From: Paraburkholderia silvatlantica
Lineage (GTDB): Bacteria > Pseudomonadota > Gammaproteobacteria > Burkholderiales > Burkholderiaceae
NCBI RefSeq assembly: GCF_003096715.1
Contig: NZ_QEOL01000001.1
Span: 372,001-436,000 of the forward strand
Direction: 5' to 3'
Length of the DNA stretch: 64,000 bases
Shown: in pieces, positions 25,724-34,858 of the stretch
How positions within the stretch are numbered: position 1 is the stretch's first letter
Layout: each line of letters begins with the position of its first letter
Notes under the pieces: model-generated
Databases searched by the model: none
Told to the model about the DNA's origin: nothing
Seen by the model: only the letters and a program-made list of their open reading frames with translations
Position numbers and translations under genes: made by a program

Positions 25724-26725
25724 TCAGGTGTCGAGGAGATCGGCGGCGAACAGCTCCTCCACGGCGATATGACGACTGGAAAGCCCCTGCTCATGGAAAT
25801 ACCGGCAGAAGGTATCGAGCGCCGTTCTGTTCGCCGCGACGCCATAGGGCCACCAGTCGTCACCGAGGCCTGTGCGGTTCCGGTCGAGCAACGGCGTCAA
25901 CCAAGGCACCGTCGTCTTGAAGTTCATTTCCACCATGCCCACCCGGAGGCGATCCAACGCGGCGTCCTTCGCCCTGGTGAACGCCTCGAAGATCGCGCGG
26001 GCGAAGTCAGGCTCCGCCTCGAGCAGGTCTCGGCGGACGACCAGCGTGTGCATGATTGGAAAAATGCCGGTGCGCGCAAAATAGTCGCGCTCGACCGCCT
26101 CATGATCGGGGAAGAGACGCGCGACGCGTGGCGACCCGTCGACGAAGCACCGCGGTGCGCGCGCCGACATCAACGCCTGGATTTCCCCGCGCTCGAGCAT
26201 GTCGCTGAGCGTGTCTCCCTCGGGCACGGGCTGCACCTCGACATTCGCGGGATGCGGCTGCGCGATGAAATCGAATGGTGGCATATACCAGTCGGTCGCG
26301 CCGATCACCCAGCGGCATTGATCGGGCGTTAGGCCGAACTCGTCGGACAATATGCCCTTCGGCCAGACACCCCCGTCATGGCCGTACATGCCGAACTCGC
26401 CAATTGTCTTGCCTGCCAGATCCTCCGGTCGCCTGATCCCGCTCTGCGTATTGATATAGATCGCCGAGTGCCGGAAGACGCGGGCGAGGAAGATGGGTAA
26501 GGCAACGAACGGCGAATTGCCGGTGTCGAGCAGCCGCAGATGATAGGTAAGACCGAGTTCTGCCACGTCGTAGGCGCGGTCACGGATCATCTTCTCGAAA
26601 ATGTCGGAGGGCATATCGGCACTATGCATCCGCACATCGGCGCCCTCGATGCTAATGCTGCCATCGAACAGCCCCGCGACATGCTCGTAGCGCGAGCAAC
26701 CGATATCGAGCGTCGTCATGTTCAT
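25724..26725 (-). CDS. 4,5-dihydroxyphthalate decarboxylase-like protein (copy 2)
   Basis: A 333-residue protein of the Pht5-like group, which has a periplasmic-binding-protein type II fold without signal peptide and catalyses or assists cytoplasmic decarboxylation of 4,5-dihydroxyphthalate. Shared landmarks are YDVAELGLTYHLRLLDTG, RVFRHSAIYIN, LAGKTIGEFGMYGHDGGVWPKGILSDEFG and DDWWPYG. Its start overlaps the amidohydrolase stop by 4 bp (ATGA), the third gene of the operon. It is a diverged paralogue of the first gene. Substrate identity is inferred from family only. Confidence 0.8.
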   Translation of the reverse strand: MNMTTLDIGCSRYEHVAGLFDGSISIEGADVRMHSADMPSDIFEKMIRDRAYDVAELGLTYHLRLLDTGNSPFVALPIFLARVFRHSAIYINTQSGIRRPEDLAGKTIGEFGMYGHDGGVWPKGILSDEFGLTPDQCRWVIGATDWYMPPFDFIAQPHPANVEVQPVPEGDTLSDMLERGEIQALMSARAPRCFVDGSPRVARLFPDHEAVERDYFARTGIFPIMHTLVVRRDLLEAEPDFARAIFEAFTRAKDAALDRLRVGMVEMNFKTTVPWLTPLLDRNRTGLGDDWWPYGVAANRTALDTFCRYFHEQGLSSRHIAVEELFAADLLDT

Positions 26726-27720
26726 CGTCCCTCAGCGCGTCGGATGCCGGCGACAAGGCGTTCCCAATTGCCACTGGCGATGCCTGCGCACTCAGCCTCG
26801 GATAGGTCGGCTTCCTCCAGGAAACGATGTCCGTCGCGGCTGGCCGGCACGAAGGGATAATCGGTCGAGAAGAGGATGCGGTCGGCGCCGATCACCTCTT
26901 TTGCCCAGCGAAGGTAACGTTGGCTGAAAATTCCACTCGGCCCGACATAGACCTGGTCGCGGACATACTGCGCGAAGCTGCGTGGCAGCTTCGCGGCCTT
27001 GTGCAGCAGATTGATCCTTTCGAGGTAGAAAAGGATGACCTCGCCCCAATGGCCAAGAATGAGTGTGAGGTTGGGAAAGCGATCGAGCACGCCCGACAGG
27101 ATCAGGCGGATCACCTGCACTCCCGCCTCGTAGTGCCAGCCGACCCCGCCGATCGCAAACAATGCACTGACGTCGGGATCGAAGCCCTCGTACAGCTGCG
27201 CTCGCACGGCCGGGGTCGGAGATTGCGGGTGGATATAGAGGGGGGCGTGCATCGCGGCGGCGGCCTCATAGATCGGCCAATAATCGGCGTGGTCCATGTT
27301 CCTGTTGCGCGTGCGGCCGAACAGCATCGCGCCATTCATGCCGAGCCGCGTCATGGCGCGCTCGAGTTCTTTGACGGCCGCGCTCGGATCCGGGGTGGCG
27401 AGCGTGGCGAAGGCCTGGAAGCGGTCGGGCCGCGCACGCACCGTCTCAGCGAGCAGGTCGTTGGTCTGCGTCTGCAGCCGGACCGCATCGTCGGCGTCCA
27501 GGTTCTGGAGACCCGGCGTGGTCAACGACAGCACCTGCACGTCGATACCGCTCGCGTCCATCGCCGCGACGCGCCGGTCGCCGAATTCCTGCAGGTCTGA
27601 TCCGGCTGCACCCTCAGACGAGGGCCGGAAGCCGACGTCCTGCCATTGCGGGTCGAGCCGACGCCATGTTTCGATCACTTCCGGCGTGGCGATATGCTCC
27701 TCGAGTGCAATCAGCCGCAT
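26722..27720 (-). CDS. Amidohydrolase-type decarboxylase (gamma-resorcylate/ACMSD-like)
   Basis: A 332-residue TIM-barrel amidohydrolase of the ACMSD group of metal-dependent non-oxidative decarboxylases. The expected metal and catalytic residues are present: Glu7 and His9 in ALEEHIA, His164 in LYIHPQS, His224 in LILGHWGE and Asp287 in LFSTDYPF. The His164 and Asp287 positions agree in number with those I recall for gamma-resorcylate decarboxylase. It lies three bases after the first Pht5-like gene and overlaps the second by 4 bp. A hydroxylated benzoate is the probable substrate. Confidence 0.85.
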   Translation of the reverse strand: MRLIALEEHIATPEVIETWRRLDPQWQDVGFRPSSEGAAGSDLQEFGDRRVAAMDASGIDVQVLSLTTPGLQNLDADDAVRLQTQTNDLLAETVRARPDRFQAFATLATPDPSAAVKELERAMTRLGMNGAMLFGRTRNRNMDHADYWPIYEAAAAMHAPLYIHPQSPTPAVRAQLYEGFDPDVSALFAIGGVGWHYEAGVQVIRLILSGVLDRFPNLTLILGHWGEVILFYLERINLLHKAAKLPRSFAQYVRDQVYVGPSGIFSQRYLRWAKEVIGADRILFSTDYPFVPASRDGHRFLEEADLSEAECAGIASGNWERLVAGIRRAEGR

Positions 27721-27723
27721 CGG

Positions 27724-28722
27724 TCAGCTATCGAGCAGGGCGGGAACGAACACCTCTTCGATCGCCCAGCGTTTCTTCGACAGTCCCTGCTCGTAATGAT
27801 AGCGAAGGAAGGCTTCGATCGCCGGTCTATTCTTGGCGATGCCGTAGGGCCACCAATCCTCGCCCAAAGTATCCATATTCTCCTGCATCAGGTGACTGAG
27901 CCAGGGGATCATCACCGTCATGTTGTTGAACGTCATGCCCTTGCGAAGCTTCGCCGCCATCGCCTCCTTGGCGTCGAGAAAGCCCTTGTAGACGGCCCGC
28001 ATCAGGGTTTCGTCATCGGCCAACTCTTTCTTGACCGTCACCATGTGCATGATCGGAAAGACACCGGTCCGCCGGTAATAGTCCCGCTCGACTGTCTCGT
28101 AATCCTCGAACAATCGTCCGACGTTCGGCCGCCTCTCCAGCACGCATTTCGGCGCATCCGCGGAGATCAGCGCGTCGATCTCGCCCGCCGCGAGCATTTC
28201 GCCGAGATCATCGTCTGCCTTCGCGTAAATGACCTCGACCCCGGCCGGCACGGGCTTGGGCAACCAGTCGATCGGCTTCAACGCGAAGTCGATCCCGCCT
28301 ACGATCCAGCGGCAGCTCTCGGGCCGAAAGCCAAATTCGTCCGAAAGCATGCCCTTGGGCATCACGCCCGCATCATGGCCGTAAAGCGCCAGTTCACCGA
28401 TCCGCTTGCCATTGAGGTCCTCGGGGCGCTCGATGCCCTTGGTCTTGTTGATATAGATTGCCGAGTGGCGAAACATGTGCAGCAGCGGCACCGGTAGCAG
28501 CCGGAACGGCGCCTCGTCCGTGTCCATGGTCCGCAGGAAATAGCTGAAGCCGAGGTCCGACACGTCATAGGCGCGGTCCTTGACCATCGCTTCGAAGATG
28601 TCCGTGACGATGCGGCCATTATGGAACCTCGCGTCGACGCCATCGATCTTGACCTCCCCGTCGCGCAACGCCTGGGCGCGGTCGTAGTTCCAAAAACCAA
28701 TATCCAGTTTGCGGGGGGGCAT
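27724..28722 (-). CDS. 4,5-dihydroxyphthalate decarboxylase-like protein (copy 1)
   Basis: A 332-residue Pht5-like protein, first gene of the operon. Shared landmarks with copy 2 are YDVSDLGFSYFLRTMDTDE, HMFRHSAIYIN, LNGKRIGELALYGHDAGVMPKGMLSDEFG and EDWWPYG. ATG 28722 has AAGGAG at a good distance. The frame extends to 28755 but without such a site. Two non-identical paralogues on either side of a second type of decarboxylase is unusual. They may form a hetero-complex or act on different ring acids. Confidence 0.82.
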   Translation of the reverse strand: MPPRKLDIGFWNYDRAQALRDGEVKIDGVDARFHNGRIVTDIFEAMVKDRAYDVSDLGFSYFLRTMDTDEAPFRLLPVPLLHMFRHSAIYINKTKGIERPEDLNGKRIGELALYGHDAGVMPKGMLSDEFGFRPESCRWIVGGIDFALKPIDWLPKPVPAGVEVIYAKADDDLGEMLAAGEIDALISADAPKCVLERRPNVGRLFEDYETVERDYYRRTGVFPIMHMVTVKKELADDETLMRAVYKGFLDAKEAMAAKLRKGMTFNNMTVMIPWLSHLMQENMDTLGEDWWPYGIAKNRPAIEAFLRYHYEQGLSKKRWAIEEVFVPALLDS

Positions 28723-28756
28723 GGCGTATCTCCTTTCCAGTTCATGGAACTTCATG

Positions 28757-28768
28757 TAAATATATTTA
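28757..28768. promoter_or_regulatory. Candidate MarR operator
   Basis: Perfect 12-bp palindrome TAAATATATTTA between the divergent decarboxylase operon and the MarR gene, set in an AT-rich promoter region. MarR dimers bind such sites. Inferred. Confidence 0.45.
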
Positions 28769-28815
28769 TATAAGAATCGCTCCCGCGATTCAAGTGGCTG
28801 GATTGGGAGATTGCG

Positions 28816-29280
28816 ATGAGGGTTAACCCTGAAGTCCTGAAAGACTTCTTTGAGAGCAGGACGTTAGGCTCACCCGACGCAGCGATTGGATTCGTCCTAT
28901 GGCGTCTCGTGCACCGCTTCCAGCGTGAAATGAACCGGGCTCTGGATGAGGCAAACCTCACCCATCTTCAGTTCACCACGTTGGCGCTCGTGGCCTGGAG
29001 CAACAGGTCTGGCGAGCCGGTTTCACAGGCAGAATTGTCACGTGCCGCCGAGATCGAGCCAATGCAGATGTCGCAGATGATGAACGTGCTGGAAGCGAAA
29101 GGGTTTATCGTTCGGCACGCCGGGAAACCACACCCGCGAGCCAAATCGGCATCAATCACACCCGCAGGACTTGATGCACTCGAAAGCGCCATGGCGATAG
29201 CGATCGATGTCCAGAAGCGAGTGTTTGGCAAGAGCGGTTCTCCCGGCGGAGACCTTCTCACTATCGTTCAAGCCCTGTGA
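28816..29280 (+). CDS. MarR-family transcriptional regulator
   Basis: A 154-residue winged-helix regulator (VHRFQREMNRALDEANLTHLQFTTLALVAW, then AELSRAAEIEPMQMSQMMNVLEAKGFIVRH and a wing HPRAKSASITPAG). ATG 28816 is used. It is divergent from the three-gene decarboxylase operon and very likely its repressor, relieved by an aromatic acid as is usual in the family. The inducer is unknown. No cysteine is seen, so redox sensing is unlikely. Confidence 0.87.
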   Translation: MRVNPEVLKDFFESRTLGSPDAAIGFVLWRLVHRFQREMNRALDEANLTHLQFTTLALVAWSNRSGEPVSQAELSRAAEIEPMQMSQMMNVLEAKGFIVRHAGKPHPRAKSASITPAGLDALESAMAIAIDVQKRVFGKSGSPGGDLLTIVQAL

Positions 29281-29887
29281 CTGGTCCTCGAGAAGCTATG
29301 CATTCCGCGCCTCGATTAGTCATCCCGACCACGACTGGGTCCGCGGGCGCGGCAGAGAGATTTAAGTGTACGGCATCCGGCGCCCACGCCGCCGTCCGTG
29401 TCAGTGGGTTTCATCTTCGGCGTTGCCAGCGTGCGTGCAATTCCCTAAGCCGTACCATCTCGTGGGCAGCGGATTCATGACGCGATTGCGGTGGCGCGAG
29501 CGGGATGGAACGAGGTGGACTCCCCGGCGAACCATCCGACTTAAGGAATCCGTCACGCAAGCCGATATACCTGTGCTGGATGTCGGTCGCAGCGCAGGCA
29601 CATGGATCAGCCTGACGAAAATTCACTGACACTAATTGCCCTCTCGATCATCGCCCGTCTATGACTCAGCCGCCTGTCGTTGACATCTTGTTTCGCGCCA
29701 TCCTCACCGGCGATCAAGCGGCACTCGGAGATCTCGAGACGCATCGAGCCGCAGAATGCACCGACCTGCGCGCGCTGATCAGCACTGACCAGGCTGGTGC
29801 AGTGGCGCTGGATCTCGAACTCGGAGCGACCTCTAGCATCTATGTGACGCCGCTGTCGGCGGTTGTCAACGTAGTTGTCGCGTCACT
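29281..29887. other. Gene-poor stretch
   Basis: About 600 bp between the MarR gene and the IS3-type relic. The longest plus-strand frame (from 29661, MTQPPVVDILFRAI) has no family resemblance and runs into the relic, so I do not call it. Nothing else is seen. Confidence 0.4.
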
Positions 29888-30339
29888 TCAAGCAACCTGC
29901 TTTAGTTCTCCTGGCTGCATGCGCTCCGGATTGAGCCAGACTTCATCCTTCAATTCCCAATTGCGCGTCGATCGGGACCAACGCCGTGGATTGCGCTGCC
30001 TGGCCTCTGCATAAACGGCTTCACGTTGCGCGAGCACTGTGGCGGCTACGCCGTTGTGGCGCTGCGCCGGCGTGACGAATTTCAGGCCGCTGTGTTTGTG
30101 CTCATGGTTGTACCAACGCACGAACTGCTGCGTCCAGGCCCGCGCTTCATCAATGCTGCCGAACTGCCGTTATCGGAGTGCAGCACCAGCCGACGGCCTG
30201 CCAGACCCTCCGCCAGACTGGCACGTCGCATCAGCAATGCGGCCAGTTCCGCCGACTCCGCATCATGCACTTCGTGACCGACTATCTTGCGGCTGAACAC
30301 GTCCAGCGTCATGTACCAGTAGTAATACTGTCCCTTATC
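29888..30339 (-). pseudogene. Internally deleted IS3-family integrase (transposase orfB)
   Basis: Reads as the catalytic core of an IS3-type transposase: DKGQYYYWYMTLDVFSRKIVG with the first Asp, then RRLVLHSDNG with the second Asp. The next part of the core is missing. A new frame begins at about 30160 with FGSIDEARAWTQQFVRWYNHEHKHSGLKFVTPAQRH, the C-terminal end of the family, which normally follows the catalytic Glu. So about 80-90 codons, including the Glu region, are deleted. The N-terminus is also missing. Inactive. Confidence 0.8.
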
Positions 30340-30485
30340 CGGTGTTTCGCAACGAGGGCCTCGACGAAATCTTTTGCCTCTTCATCGTCGGTGGCAACGG
30401 ACCCATAGGCGAAGAATCGCTGTAGCTCGTGAAGTAGGTTGTCCCCGGTGAAACCAGATTCGTCGAAGTAGATTTTTTGTGCCAT
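30340..30485 (-). pseudogene. N-terminal stub of DUF3800 protein
   Basis: The frame starts at 30485 with MAQKIYFDESGFTGDNLLHELQRFF, the RNase-H-like start of the DUF3800 family (acidic Asp-Glu near residues 7-8). It continues FAYGSVATDDEEAKDFVEALVAKH and then passes directly into the IS3-type relic at about 30340. The remainder of the gene is lost. DUF3800 genes are frequent cargo of mobile elements and near defence loci. Confidence 0.65.
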
Positions 30486-30593
30486 TTTATATATTTCTTT
30501 AGTCCGTCCGGACGGAATCCGTGATGCGGGCGAAAATGCAGCATGAGCGCCCGCTTAGCGAGTGCCGAGCGTGAAACCCTTGGTGCCAGATCT

Positions 30594-30863
30594 TTAGTCC
30601 ACGGAGCGGGGCAATGCGCCTATACGAGCCTGAAGCTGTGTCGCGATCCGGAACTCCTCGCATTGGATTTTGTTGCGCTCCTTTGCGACTTTATCGGCGG
30701 TCGCGGTGAGGTCATCGGGACAGAGGTCGCTCACGACGCGCGCCCACGCCCTGCGGGGCGCGGTCGGGTCTGGGTGTATTGCGAACAGTGTGCTAACTGC
30801 GCGTCCGAGAACTTGAAGTTCTATGCGCATCTCGTCCAGCGAGGGTTCAAAAGGATTTGACAT
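30594..30863 (-). CDS. Hypothetical protein
   Basis: An 89-residue protein, MSNPFEPSLDEMRIELQVLGRAVSTLF and then a mostly helical region (LTATADKVAKERNKIQCEE). It has no recognised family, no membrane segment and no signal. It is placed between the DUF3800 stub and an AT-rich gap. Probably element cargo. Coding status is plausible but unproven. Confidence 0.45.
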   Translation of the reverse strand: MSNPFEPSLDEMRIELQVLGRAVSTLFAIHPDPTAPRRAWARVVSDLCPDDLTATADKVAKERNKIQCEEFRIATQLQARIGALPRSVD

Positions 30864-31241
30864 AATTAAATGATCGCATTTTAGTTAGTATTTCTGATTA
30901 TTTTGAGGGAAGAGGCGGTGCCCGCTACCGAGCTCCTGGCATATCAGGCCTGTAGCGCGTCCGCATGGAAGCCACCGTGCGGGAATGACCTCATCGAACG
31001 CGTCGATCATGGATGGCGTGTCGCCTTCCCGGTCAGGCGGCGCAAGGCGCTCGGCGCCAGTGCGGCGCTGCTCGCAGTCTCTGTCAGAATAGCGGCATCC
31101 GTTCGCCAGTTCCAGCGCACACCATTGCGGCTTCGTCGGGCTGCCTGTTGCCGCACCGTGCGACGAACAGTGCCGGCACAGACGGCAACCGGAATCCAAC
31201 CTCGCAGTGATCGCAGGAAGAACCGTTACATCAGGCACAAC
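30864..31241. other. Gene-poor stretch
   Basis: About 380 bp. An AT-rich left end (30864-30905) could hold divergent promoters. The rest is GC-rich and open upstream of the next gene in frame, but it has no start or family similarity. I see no gene. Confidence 0.4.
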
Positions 31242-31817
31242 ATGGCACACGAGCGATGCGAACAATGCGGCAGCCAGACGCCGCCCTGGGACACCATCCA
31301 CTGCGGCTCCAGCGATGGCAGCTACGAGTTGCTCTGCACTTTGTGCTTCAATGCCAGGATTGCCGAGTCCACCGGATTCACCGATTTTGAGAACGTCCGG
31401 CTTGACCCCATCCGGATGATCGACTGCCAAGGGGAGTCCCACCAGTTCCATTTCCAGCTCCGCCTCCTGGGCGACCGGATTGCTCTGGATGGCTTTGAGC
31501 TTCGCGGAGAAATTCCCGCTGGCTACCGGTTCCAACTGATCGGTGAGGCCGACGACGATGTGTTCGTGCTGCTCGGGCGACTCATCGAAAAGATTCGTCG
31601 CGCGCTGTCCGTCAAGCACATCGATTTTCATGAGCGCCAGATCATTGACAGCATGGTGCGCGGGCGTATCGAATGGGACGAATCGCAGCCGGGACATCTG
31701 CCACTTGTGGTTGTCGACGGCAAGGAGGTTTCATGGGACGAACTCGGGCAAATGCTCATGAGCATGGAAGGATGGCCGTTCCGGCTCGATATCGCTGACC
31801 CGAGCGAGGAGCTTTGA
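31242..31817 (+). CDS. Conserved hypothetical with N-terminal cysteine cluster
   Basis: A 191-residue protein. The N-terminus holds five cysteines (positions 6, 9, 21, 32 and 35; CEQC, IHC, CTLC), a likely zinc-binding knuckle. The body (ESHQFHFQLRLLGDRIALDGFEL, then VFVLLGRLIEKIRRAL and GRIEWDESQPGHLPLVVVDGKEVSWDELGQML) looks like a conserved domain carried by integrative elements. ATG 31242 starts the cysteine cluster. The frame is open upstream to 30903 but without family-like sequence. Function unknown. Confidence 0.6.
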   Translation: MAHERCEQCGSQTPPWDTIHCGSSDGSYELLCTLCFNARIAESTGFTDFENVRLDPIRMIDCQGESHQFHFQLRLLGDRIALDGFELRGEIPAGYRFQLIGEADDDVFVLLGRLIEKIRRALSVKHIDFHERQIIDSMVRGRIEWDESQPGHLPLVVVDGKEVSWDELGQMLMSMEGWPFRLDIADPSEEL

Positions 31818-31915
31818 GTCACGGCGCCGACGCGGCGAACCGGACGGCGAACGCCGGCCCCGGGCTGGTTGCCAGGTTGGCTGCTCGAACGTTACAACCC
31901 TGGCGGAGGGGAGCT

Positions 31916-32137
31916 ATGGCCGCAGTCAGGCACGACGATCTTTCTTTGGCTTTCGACTTCGTCAACTATGCGGCGCCAACAGAGCATAACGCGTATGTCT
32001 CGCTCGATACCGGAAAAATCTATTGAACTTCCGATTCCAGCGATGCGTTCGACGAGGAGCTTCCTGACGACCTTGAAACTTCTGACCGCTACCGGCAGTG
32101 GTCTGCCGAAAACGGGCTTGAGCTTGTTCAGACGTGA
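31916..32137 (+). pseudogene. UPF0158-family protein broken by one in-frame TGA
   Basis: ATG 31916 follows GGAGGGGAG and opens MAAVRHDDLSLAFDFVNYAAPTEHNAYVSLDTGKIY. A TGA at 32024-32026 then stands exactly where UPF0158 proteins have Trp (KIYWxSE). The same frame continues TSDSSDAFDEELPDDLETSDRY to a stop at 32135. A single TGG to TGA change explains it. The 3' part after DRY also departs from the family. Confidence 0.65.
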
Positions 32138-32301
32138 CGGGCCCTGTCAGCTTTCGCAACGCCGGGTGTGCTGTCTCCGGTGGTCAACCGCGGACGTCCC
32201 GATGGCGCGTTCGGCTCCGGGCCGGTCGATCGGCTGTGCGCCATGCGAAAATCAGCGACTCCATATCGCCAGGAGCGACCGCACATGAGGTCTGGTATCG
32301 C

Positions 32302-33767
32302 GTGAACAGGACCTTTATTCTCACGGGAGAACAACAGGCCGTGATCGAGGCGGCGTGTCGCGCCGGGGACCTGAAGATCAAGGCATTTGCCAGCGCGGCC
32401 AAGACCTCCACGCTCCAGCTCGTGGCAGAGCATTTCGGCCAGCGGCGCGGCATGCACCTCGCGTTCAATCGGGAAATCGCGGCGAGCGCCGCCGGCGCTT
32501 TCCGCCTCACGTCGATTCACGGACCATGCATTCGCTAGCGTGGGCCTCCGTCAGCCCGTCGCTGCGAAACCGCATGAGTTTGCAGGGCGAGCCACCGCAT
32601 GAACTGGCTGCACGCTACGGGCTTGGCCCGCTGGAAGTGCGGACGGTGACGGGCAAGGCCGTCGAGATCGCTCCATTCGAGATCGGGCGGATGATTGCCG
32701 ACGGGCGGGACCGGTTCTGCCGCTCCGCGGATCTCCGGCCGGCAGCGCTTCATATCGTCGTCGATGAAAAAATTGATGAAGTGGTGGCCACACAACTGCG
32801 CGCCTACCTGCTGCCTTCCGTCGGGCGGCTGTGGGAAGAGGGCGCGGCAACCCACACAGGAACGCCCATTTCGCCGGATGTGCTCCTGAAGCTTTGGGCG
32901 CTCTCGGAGCCACGCATCGAAGCCGACTACCTCCTGTTCGACGAAGCCCAGGACAGCGACGGTGTCATGCTTTCGGTTCTCGGCCGGCAGCGCCACGCGC
33001 AGATCATCTACGTGGGCGACCCTTACCAGCAAATCTACGAGTGGCGCGGCGCGGTCAATGCGATGGCGCAGATCGACGCACCCGGATGCGCGCTCACGGA
33101 GTCGTTCCGCTTTGGCGCCACATTCGCGGCGCTGGCGAGCCGGCTGCTCACGCTGCTGGGCGAGCGCACGCCCATCCGGGGACAGGACGCCATCGGCTCG
33201 ATCATGGTGGAAGATCCAGCGCTAGCGCCGCCGGTCGACGCGATCCTGTGCCGGAAGAACGTCACGGCGATCTGGCAGTTCGCTGCAGGACTCGAGGCAG
33301 GACACCGGCCGACGATCCGGATGAGTCCCGCCGAGATTCTCGCCTATGCGGAGGGCGCGGACCGGCTGCTGGCCGGCCAGCGCGCGTTCCGCCCAGCGGC
33401 GTTTTCGCTGTTCGAGACTTGGAGCGACGCACAGGCGTTTGCGCGCAGTCCATTCGGCCAAGACCTGCTACCGGTTGTGCGCATCGTCGATGAACTGGGC
33501 ACCGGCTATCTGCGGGCCCTGGCGCAGCGCTCGGCGACGGAAGGCGCCGTCGACTATGTGATCTCGACCGTTCACCGCGCCAAAGGCCTCGAATGGAAGC
33601 GGGTCAAGGTGGCGAACGACTTCCGCCTGCGTGGCGCCGATGGCAGCCCGATGCCGGACGAGGATGAGATCCGGCTGCTCTACGTGGCCGTGACCCGCGC
33701 GCAGCATGTCCTCGATATCTCCGGGTTGCGCGATGAACTGCTGCGAATCTTCAGTCTTCGGCGCTAG
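32302..33767 (+). pseudogene. Frameshifted UvrD/Rep-like superfamily 1 helicase
   Basis: GTG 32302 opens NRTFILTGEQQAVIEAA (Q motif). A poor Walker A follows, FASAAKTSTLQ, in place of the usual GAGKT-type loop. A one-base shift near 32515 moves the rest to another frame, starting SRTMHSLAWASV. That part carries Walker B LLFDEAQDSDG, motif III VGDPYQQIYEWRGA, motif V TVHRAKGLEWKRV and motif VI RLLYVAVTRAQH, and ends at 33767. The loss of the P-loop glycine and the frameshift both argue for an inactive gene. From 32581 the second frame could still make a helicase C-terminal part. Confidence 0.8.
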
Positions 33768-33808
33768 CATCTGCCGGCAAAGGCAGCGAAGGCGTGGCCG
33801 AGCAATAT

Positions 33809-34858
33809 CTAGGCAGTGCCGTCCGGCAGGTCGGGGCGCAGCTCGGCCTCGATCTGATCGATGCTCGGCAGACCGGTCTCCAGCGACGGCGGTACCTCGC
33901 GCATCAGTTGGTACTCGGCCACACCCATCGGTTTGGCGACGCCACGCAGGGCATATTCCGCCACGAGCCGGTTCTTTTCCTTGCACAGCAGCAGGCCGAT
34001 GGTCGGCTGGTCCTCGGGCGCCTTGACCTGCGCATCGATCGCGGACAGGTAGAAGTTCAACTGGCCCGCATATTCAGGCTTGAACGGAGTCGTTTTCAGC
34101 TCGACGACGACATAGCAACGCAGCTTGAGATGGTAGAAAAGCAGATCGACGAAGAACTCATCGCCACCCACCTCCAACCGGTACTGGCGCCCCACGAACG
34201 CGAAACCGGCGCCCAGTTCGAGCAGGAAGCGGGTAATGTGCTGGGTGAGCGCGCGCTCGATGTCGCGCTCCTGGGCGTTCTCGGCCAGGCCGAGAAAGTC
34301 AAAGATATACGGATCCTTGAGCGCGTCGCGCGCGAGATCGGACTGCGATGGCGGCAACCGGTCGGCGAAATTCGTGACGGCGTTCCCGGCACGCGCATGG
34401 GCGACCGTCTCGATCTGCATGGTCAGCACGCTGCGCGACCAGCCGTGTTCGAGCGACTTTTGCGCATACCACAGCCGTTGGGCGTCGTCGTTGAGCTTGT
34501 CCAGCAGTGTCACGACGTGTGACCACGGTAATTGTGCAACGGGCTGTTGCACAAATTCCGGCTGCGGGAAGGCTTGTGCCAGCGCGCGCATGTACTTGAG
34601 GTTGCGCGGCGAGAATCCTCGCATGTCGGGAAAAGCTGCCTTGAGGTCGCGCGCGAGCCGGTCGACAACGCCGGCGCCCCAGCCTTGTCGCTGCTGCCTG
34701 TCGAGAATATCGCGGCCGATCTGCCAGTACAGCGTAACCAGTTCGCGATTCGCGCTGGCAACGGCGCGCTGCCGCGCGCGCTCGACGCGCTGCTTGAGCT
34801 CGGCAAACCAGTGGCGATAATCCTCAGCCCATGCGGGAGCGCTCATGTCCTTGGTCAT
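33809..34858 (-). CDS. YhcG-type PD-(D/E)xK nuclease (DUF1016)
   Basis: A 349-residue protein of the YhcG/DUF1016 family. The N-terminal helical domain (RQRAVASANRELVTLYWQIGRDILDRQ) is followed by the nuclease domain with DEFFVDLLFYHLKLRCYVVVELKT, which supplies the D...ExK catalytic set. The C-terminal LLLCKEKNRLVAEYAL is also typical. ATG 34858 (MTKDMSAP) is chosen. ATG 34846 and 34930 are alternatives. Such genes sit on mobile elements and with restriction loci. It lies downstream of no clear partner here. Role unproven. Confidence 0.85.
   Translation of the reverse strand: MTKDMSAPAWAEDYRHWFAELKQRVERARQRAVASANRELVTLYWQIGRDILDRQQRQGWGAGVVDRLARDLKAAFPDMRGFSPRNLKYMRALAQAFPQPEFVQQPVAQLPWSHVVTLLDKLNDDAQRLWYAQKSLEHGWSRSVLTMQIETVAHARAGNAVTNFADRLPPSQSDLARDALKDPYIFDFLGLAENAQERDIERALTQHITRFLLELGAGFAFVGRQYRLEVGGDEFFVDLLFYHLKLRCYVVVELKTTPFKPEYAGQLNFYLSAIDAQVKAPEDQPTIGLLLCKEKNRLVAEYALRGVAKPMGVAEYQLMREVPPSLETGLPSIDQIEAELRPDLPDGTA

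Noticed and set aside
29661..30014. Plus-strand frame MTQPPVVDIL
   Set aside because: It runs into the IS3 relic in antisense and has no recognisable similarity, so there is no support as a gene.
33809..34858. Restriction-modification or defence island around the YhcG nuclease
   Set aside because: No methyltransferase, specificity subunit or other known defence gene adjoins. The helicase next to it is broken.
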